Source: Oscillospiraceae bacterium
Lineage (GTDB): Bacteria; Bacillota; Clostridia; Oscillospirales; Ruminococcaceae
Direction of reading: 5' to 3'
NCBI GenBank assembly: GCA_022766785.1
Contig: JALEOL010000004.1
Location: 1 to 45,976, forward strand
DNA: 45,976 bases
Under the pieces are notes generated by a model. The model did no database searches. It had not been told where the DNA came from and worked only from the letters and a program-made list of their open reading frames with translations. Positions 42,852-45,976 of the stretch are shown here, piece after piece (the first letter of the stretch is position 1; each line of letters begins with the position of its first letter). A program made the translations under genes and the position numbers.

Positions 42852-44351
42852 TCAGTCAGCGGAAGCAGGCGCAGTACCTGCACGCTTTTTCTGGAGCACC
42901 TTGAAAACGATAAACAAAGCGACAAGGATAACACCTGCTCCAAGCGTGATAAGCCCGGAATAAAGCATACTCATGCCGAAAGCGTTGTAAACCAGCGGAG
43001 TGAGCAGCTTCTCAACAACGGTGTAATCGATCGCAGAGAACATCGTGAGGTTTGACGCAAATACACTAGCCACTATGAGCAAAGCACCGATCACCGTATA
43101 TGCAGCGCCGCCGGATATGAACGCGGCAGGAACGCGCTTTGTGATGACCCATACCAGCAGGATAAGCAGCACGGACAGAACAAGCGCCACCACCAGAACA
43201 ACAGGCGACAGAACAAATCCAAGAACGCCGGATACGCCGCTGAGAGCTTCCTCAGGTAAAATGCCCTCAATGGTGTCGCTCTCGCTGTCAAGCACCTTGT
43301 CGAGCTGTTCTTCATAGTCAGGCGCGAGTTTCATCCCGGAAATGCCGATAACATATCTCTCGCTTCTGACGATGACCTGCTTTATCTCCTCGCAGAGCCC
43401 GTCGCTGAACTCCCTGGTGTCGCCGGTCAGGATATACTCCTCGTAGGACTTCACCAACCTGGACAGCTCCTTGCTGATGTCCGCCTTGTCGATGATCTGG
43501 TTTATCTTGTCCTCTGTCAGGTCGGCATTGGGTAAATTCTCGTTTACAGTCAGTGCAGCTATCTGCGCGATAGTCGCTTTTTCGGGGCGCTTATCCGGCA
43601 GGACAAGCCCGTTTTTCTCAACGATATCCGCCATTCCGTCACGGGTAAGCATATCCCCGACAACTATCTTGCCGATCTCTGTTTTTCTGATCCCGGAGGA
43701 AAGCTCACCACTCGCAATACCGTTGCGGACTATTCCCCCCACGAACGCATACATGCCAAAAATGAACGAGAACAGCCCTAACACCACCGCAAGTACGACA
43801 GAAACGGACAGCTTCATCTTCTTTACGGGCTTCTTCGGTTTCGGGGCGGCAGGCTGGGAATAGACCATCGGTGCAGGCTCCTGGGGAACTCCGCCCATCG
43901 GCATACCGTAATTCATCTGCTGACCGTTCTGGAACAGGTTCGGCTCCCCCGGCGCAGCGTTATTTGAGAACTGATACGCGTTGTCCGCCGGCTGTCCCTG
44001 GAAGATCCCCTGCTGGCCGCCGCCGAACGGAACGCCGCTGCCTGCTGCGTTCGGATCACCGAAAGGCATACCGGGCTGACCAAACGAATTATCAGACTGA
44101 GGAGCCGCGCCCGCATTAAACCGGTCTGCGCCACCGGGGAACGGCGCTCCCGGCTGATCATGAACAGGAGGAACCGCACCGTCCGGGAACGGGGATACCG
44201 GCGCTCCCTGAACAGGAGGCACAGGCGCGAAATAACCACCCTGTCCGGCAGGCTGCTGCCCACCCTGGGAACCACCCGAGAGAGTTGCACCGCATACTCC
44301 GCAGAACCTTGAATTATCAGCCAACTGTGCTCCGCAATTGAAACAGAACAT
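42852..44351 (-). CDS. Zinc-ribbon membrane protein with Gly/Pro/Gln-rich linker
   Basis: The 499-residue protein begins with a zinc ribbon of two CxxC pairs (Cys3, Cys6, Cys17, Cys20: FCFNCGAQL...FCGVCGATL). A 150-residue linker rich in Gly, Pro, Gln and Asn follows (about 24-170), then a basic stretch (KPKKPVKKMK), a membrane segment (about 181-207), an extracytoplasmic domain of some 165 residues, and three more hydrophobic segments to the end. The family, common in Clostridia, has no known function; a cytosolic sensor ribbon and an external domain suggest signalling or scaffolding, which is speculation. It follows a perfect promoter (44459-44487), with AAGGAAG before the ATG, and stands alone. 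Confidence 0.82.
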   Translation of the reverse strand: MFCFNCGAQLADNSRFCGVCGATLSGGSQGGQQPAGQGGYFAPVPPVQGAPVSPFPDGAVPPVHDQPGAPFPGGADRFNAGAAPQSDNSFGQPGMPFGDPNAAGSGVPFGGGQQGIFQGQPADNAYQFSNNAAPGEPNLFQNGQQMNYGMPMGGVPQEPAPMVYSQPAAPKPKKPVKKMKLSVSVVLAVVLGLFSFIFGMYAFVGGIVRNGIASGELSSGIRKTEIGKIVVGDMLTRDGMADIVEKNGLVLPDKRPEKATIAQIAALTVNENLPNADLTEDKINQIIDKADISKELSRLVKSYEEYILTGDTREFSDGLCEEIKQVIVRSERYVIGISGMKLAPDYEEQLDKVLDSESDTIEGILPEEALSGVSGVLGFVLSPVVLVVALVLSVLLILLVWVITKRVPAAFISGGAAYTVIGALLIVASVFASNLTMFSAIDYTVVEKLLTPLVYNAFGMSMLYSGLITLGAGVILVALFIVFKVLQKKRAGTAPASAD

Positions 44352-44458
44352 TAGATCACTTCCTTATTTTTAAACATATCCGGCAATTCTGCCGTGAAAA
44401 AACTTCAGGCAGTACCGCACACCTGTAGACCGCCCTGTTATCCTGAATTACCATACTA

Positions 44459-44487
44459 ATTATATCATAATACATTTGATATGTCAA
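44459..44487 (-). promoter_or_regulatory. Consensus sigma-A promoter of the zinc-ribbon gene
   Basis: On the minus strand TTGACA (44482-44487) and TATAAT (44459-44464) are exactly 17 bp apart. The -35 box touches a palindrome at 44490-44512. Confidence 0.85.
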
Positions 44488-44489
44488 TA

Positions 44490-44512
44490 CTGTAAGAAGC
44501 AGGATCTTACAG
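44490..44512. repeat. Perfect 8-bp inverted repeat after the acetyltransferase stop
   Basis: CTGTAAGA (44490-44497) and TCTTACAG (44505-44512) pair perfectly over a 7-nt loop. No T-run follows, so it is a poor terminator; being next to the -35 box of the zinc-ribbon promoter it could be an operator or a weak hairpin. Confidence 0.45.
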
Positions 44513-44962
44513 TTATTTTCTATCAGAAGCGCGCCATTTCATCAAAATGTGAGGAATACCGTCCTCGTCGAATTCATCGGATATCTGCCTGAAACCCAGA
44601 CGTTCATAAAACGGCTTTGCATAAACCTGCGCCTCGATCGTCACCGTATCAGCGTGGTACAAGCGCTGCACCGCCGAGAGGGCTTCGCGCATGATCTCTG
44701 AACCCAGACCGCAGCGGCGGCGCACTGATATCACCCGTCCGATAGCAGGGTCGTCAAAAACCGTGCCCGGTGGGAGTATCCGCAGATATGCCGAGATCCC
44801 GGCTTCATCGGAAAGCCAGACGTGATAAGCCTCACGGTCATGCCCGTCTATGTCCTGGTAGGCACAGTTCTGCTCCACGACAAAAACGGCGGTTCGCAGC
44901 CTTAGTATTTCGTACAGTTCACCAGACGTAAGCTCATCAAAACGCCTGATATTCAGCTCCAT
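44513..44962 (-). CDS. GNAT acetyltransferase, ElaA family
   Basis: The 149-residue protein has the GNAT fold and the ElaA hallmarks: LYEILRLRTAVFVVEQNCAY, YQDIDGHDREAYHVW, YLRILPPG, the acetyl-CoA-binding RRRCGLGSEIMREAL, and AQVYAKPFYERLGF. ElaA-type enzymes transfer acetyl groups to unknown substrates. ATG 44962 (MELNIRRFDEL) follows AGAGGTGAT; the longer frame to 45010 would cover the promoter. It is transcribed alone from the 44982-45010 promoter, divergent from the L10 operon. Confidence 0.9.
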   Translation of the reverse strand: MELNIRRFDELTSGELYEILRLRTAVFVVEQNCAYQDIDGHDREAYHVWLSDEAGISAYLRILPPGTVFDDPAIGRVISVRRRCGLGSEIMREALSAVQRLYHADTVTIEAQVYAKPFYERLGFRQISDEFDEDGIPHILMKWRASDRK

Positions 44963-44981
44963 AAAGATCACCTCTGAATAA

Positions 44982-45010
44982 ATGATAGTACATTCGCGAA
45001 AAAAAGTCAA
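44982..45010 (-). promoter_or_regulatory. Sigma-A promoter of the ElaA-type gene
   Basis: On the minus strand TTGACT (45005-45010) and TATCAT (44982-44987) have a 17-bp spacer, about 20 bp before the ATG. Confidence 0.65.
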
Positions 45011-45028
45011 GTTTTTTTGAAAAAGCTA

Positions 45029-45057
45029 TTGACAAGCTGATTTTTGTGTGGTATAAT
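45029..45057 (+). promoter_or_regulatory. Consensus sigma-A promoter of rplJL
   Basis: TTGACA (45029-45034) and TATAAT (45052-45057) have a 17-bp spacer, a perfect match. The transcript would begin at the L10 leader. Confidence 0.92.
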
Positions 45058-45180
45058 AATCATGCTGTTCTAAAGACAGCAGGCAGCCGAAAGGCTCTAA
45101 CGGATACGTCCGCCTGCCGAGGAATGGGAATGAGACCGAAATCGACTCCCTTCTGTGCTTTAGCAGAGGGGATTTTTTGT
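45058..45180 (+). ncRNA. Ribosomal protein L10 leader RNA with terminator
   Basis: The leader between promoter and rplJ folds as the L10(L12)4-binding autoregulatory element of Firmicutes: the GGCAG arm near 45081 pairs with CTGCC near 45114, enclosing AGCC-GAAA-GGCT and CGGA-TAC-GTCCG hairpins, with the conserved CCGAGGAATGGGAATGAGA region after it. A terminator follows (CTCCCTTCTG at 45146 with CAGAGGGGA at 45164-45172, then TTTTTT at 45173-45178). In known cases bound L10-L12 complex favours termination and so limits synthesis of L10 and L12. Boundaries are approximate. Confidence 0.88.
45146..45178 (+). terminator. Attenuator of the L10 leader
   Basis: CTCCCTTCTG pairs with CAGAGGGGA around TGCTTTAG and is followed by TTTTTT. 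It sits 51 nt before rplJ, as expected for conditional termination. Confidence 0.85.
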
Positions 45181-45229
45181 TGCTCTCCTTGAACTGAACA
45201 GCGCAAATTTAGTAAAGGAGTGAATTCAC

Positions 45230-45739
45230 ATGCCTAGCAAAAGCGTACTCGAACAGAAGCAGGCTTATGTTGCTGACTTAGCTGAAAAGCTCAAGAACGC
45301 AGCCGGCGGTGTTCTCGTTGACTACAAGGGTATCTCTGTTGAGGCCGACACAAAGCTCCGTAAGGATCTTCGTGAGAACGGCGTTGAGTACTTCGTAGTT
45401 AAGAACACTCTGTTAAAGCGTGCAGCTGAAATTGCAGGGATCGAGGGTCTTGAGCCTGCTCTTTCCGGCACAACAGCTATCGCTCTGACCGCTGAGGACA
45501 TCATCATTGCCCCCAAGCTCCTGTTCAAGCAGACCGAGGCTCCCGACAGCACTTTCGCTATCAAGCTCGGTTTCATCGACGGCAAGGTGATCTCCAAGGA
45601 AGAGGTTGAGGCTTACGCAAAGCTGCCTTCCAAGGAAACCCTGCTTTCTCAGCTCGTATTCATGCTTCAGTCCCCGATCCAGAGAGTTGCAATCGCGCTC
45701 AACGAGATCGCAAAGAAGAACGAAGAGCAGTCCGCTTGA
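45230..45739 (+). CDS. rplJ: Ribosomal protein L10
   Basis: L10 (uL10) forms the base of the ribosomal stalk that recruits translation GTPases, binding 23S rRNA with its N-terminal domain and L7/L12 dimers with its C-terminal helix. The 169-residue protein has KVEADT-like VLVDYKGISVEADTKLRKDLRENG, FVVKNTLLKRAAE, LSGTTAIALT and a C-terminal helix (SPIQRVAIALNEIAKK). AAAGGAG lies before ATG 45230. rplL follows after about 100 nt. Confidence 0.97.
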   Translation: MPSKSVLEQKQAYVADLAEKLKNAAGGVLVDYKGISVEADTKLRKDLRENGVEYFVVKNTLLKRAAEIAGIEGLEPALSGTTAIALTAEDIIIAPKLLFKQTEAPDSTFAIKLGFIDGKVISKEEVEAYAKLPSKETLLSQLVFMLQSPIQRVAIALNEIAKKNEEQSA

Positions 45740-45841
45740 TTGCGGATATCCCAGCGGAATTGTCAGCGTGACTTTTTCCGTTGAGGCAAAACTTACTGCG
45801 TAACATACGCACGACAAAATTTATTTATGGAGGAAACTAAA

Positions 45842-45976
45842 ATGGCATCTGAGAAGATTTTAGCTATGATCGAAGAAGTTAAGGCTCTTTCCGTTCTCGA
45901 ACTGAACGAGCTGGTTAAGGCACTTGAGGAAGAGTTCGGCGTTTCCGCTGCTGCTGTTGCTGCTGCTCCCGCTGCT
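45842..45976 (+). CDS. rplL: Ribosomal protein L7/L12 (partial, cut by window end)
   Basis: Only the first 45 residues are in the window: [20 protein letters not shown], then the [22 protein letters not shown] stretch that leads into the flexible hinge. The N-terminal domain dimerises and binds L10. GGAGG is well placed before ATG 45842. The missing C-terminal domain would lie beyond the window. Confidence 0.95.
   Translation, partial: MASEKILAMIEEVKALSVLELNELVKALEEEFGVSAAAVAAAPAA

Overview
The window reads as chromosome of a spore-forming, plant-polysaccharide-using Clostridia member, most likely Oscillospiraceae/Ruminococcaceae (Ruminococcus-like). The reasons are four sporulation genes (yunB, spoIIGA, sigE, sigG), a GH5 beta-mannanase lipoprotein, the Firmicutes-type promoters and short leaders, and a G+C-rich, gene-dense layout. 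This assignment is inference from protein content; no rRNA or tRNA gene is present.

Layout. 1-370: tail of an AT-richer gene, phased GTTTC/GAAAC repeats and a terminator, which look like the edge of a mobile element. 414-1469: secreted beta-mannanase. 1536-9473 (minus): DUF951, prfA, Sua5, coaE, lytic transglycosylase, M18 aminopeptidase, yunB, ligA, with an inverted-repeat element before yunB. 9672-12392 (plus): flippase-like membrane protein and prfC. 12573-14895: spoIIGA-sigE facing an inverted, overlapping sigG. 15001-18336 (minus): DUF368 and a P-type ATPase-like protein without its catalytic residues. 18702-22253 (minus): heterodimeric ABC exporter. 22506-25352 (minus): ABC-F protein, small membrane protein, DUF4375 protein. 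25705-30550 (minus): pheS-pheT and a SurA/PrsA-like lipoprotein. 30738-33653 (minus): proB-proA and an unknown membrane protein. 33918-38605 (plus): DUF6106-like protein, a degenerate AcpS, a translation GTPase fused to a Rae1/YacP nuclease domain, a peroxiredoxin, TrmO. 38657-44962 (minus): histone-like/SCP2 protein, carB, zinc-ribbon membrane protein, ElaA-type acetyltransferase. 45029-end (plus): L10 leader, rplJ, start of rplL.

Themes. Translation dominates: RF1, RF3, ABC-F, PheST, Sua5 (makes t6A), TrmO (methylates t6A), L10 and L7/L12, and the GTPase-nuclease fusion. The fusion (34890-37454) is the most striking item. It joins a TetM/EF-G-like factor, a family that enters the ribosomal A site, to a domain resembling Rae1, an endonuclease that cuts mRNA in the A site. 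This suggests one polypeptide that both engages ribosomes and cleaves their mRNA.

Two further oddities are full-length proteins whose catalytic residues are replaced: the P-type ATPase-like protein (Asp of DKTGT is Glu, TGES and GDGxND lost) and the AcpS-like protein (both Mg2+ ligands lost). Three structured inverted-repeat elements fill the three largest gene-free gaps. Starts were chosen from Shine-Dalgarno spacing and family alignment from memory; no database search was run.
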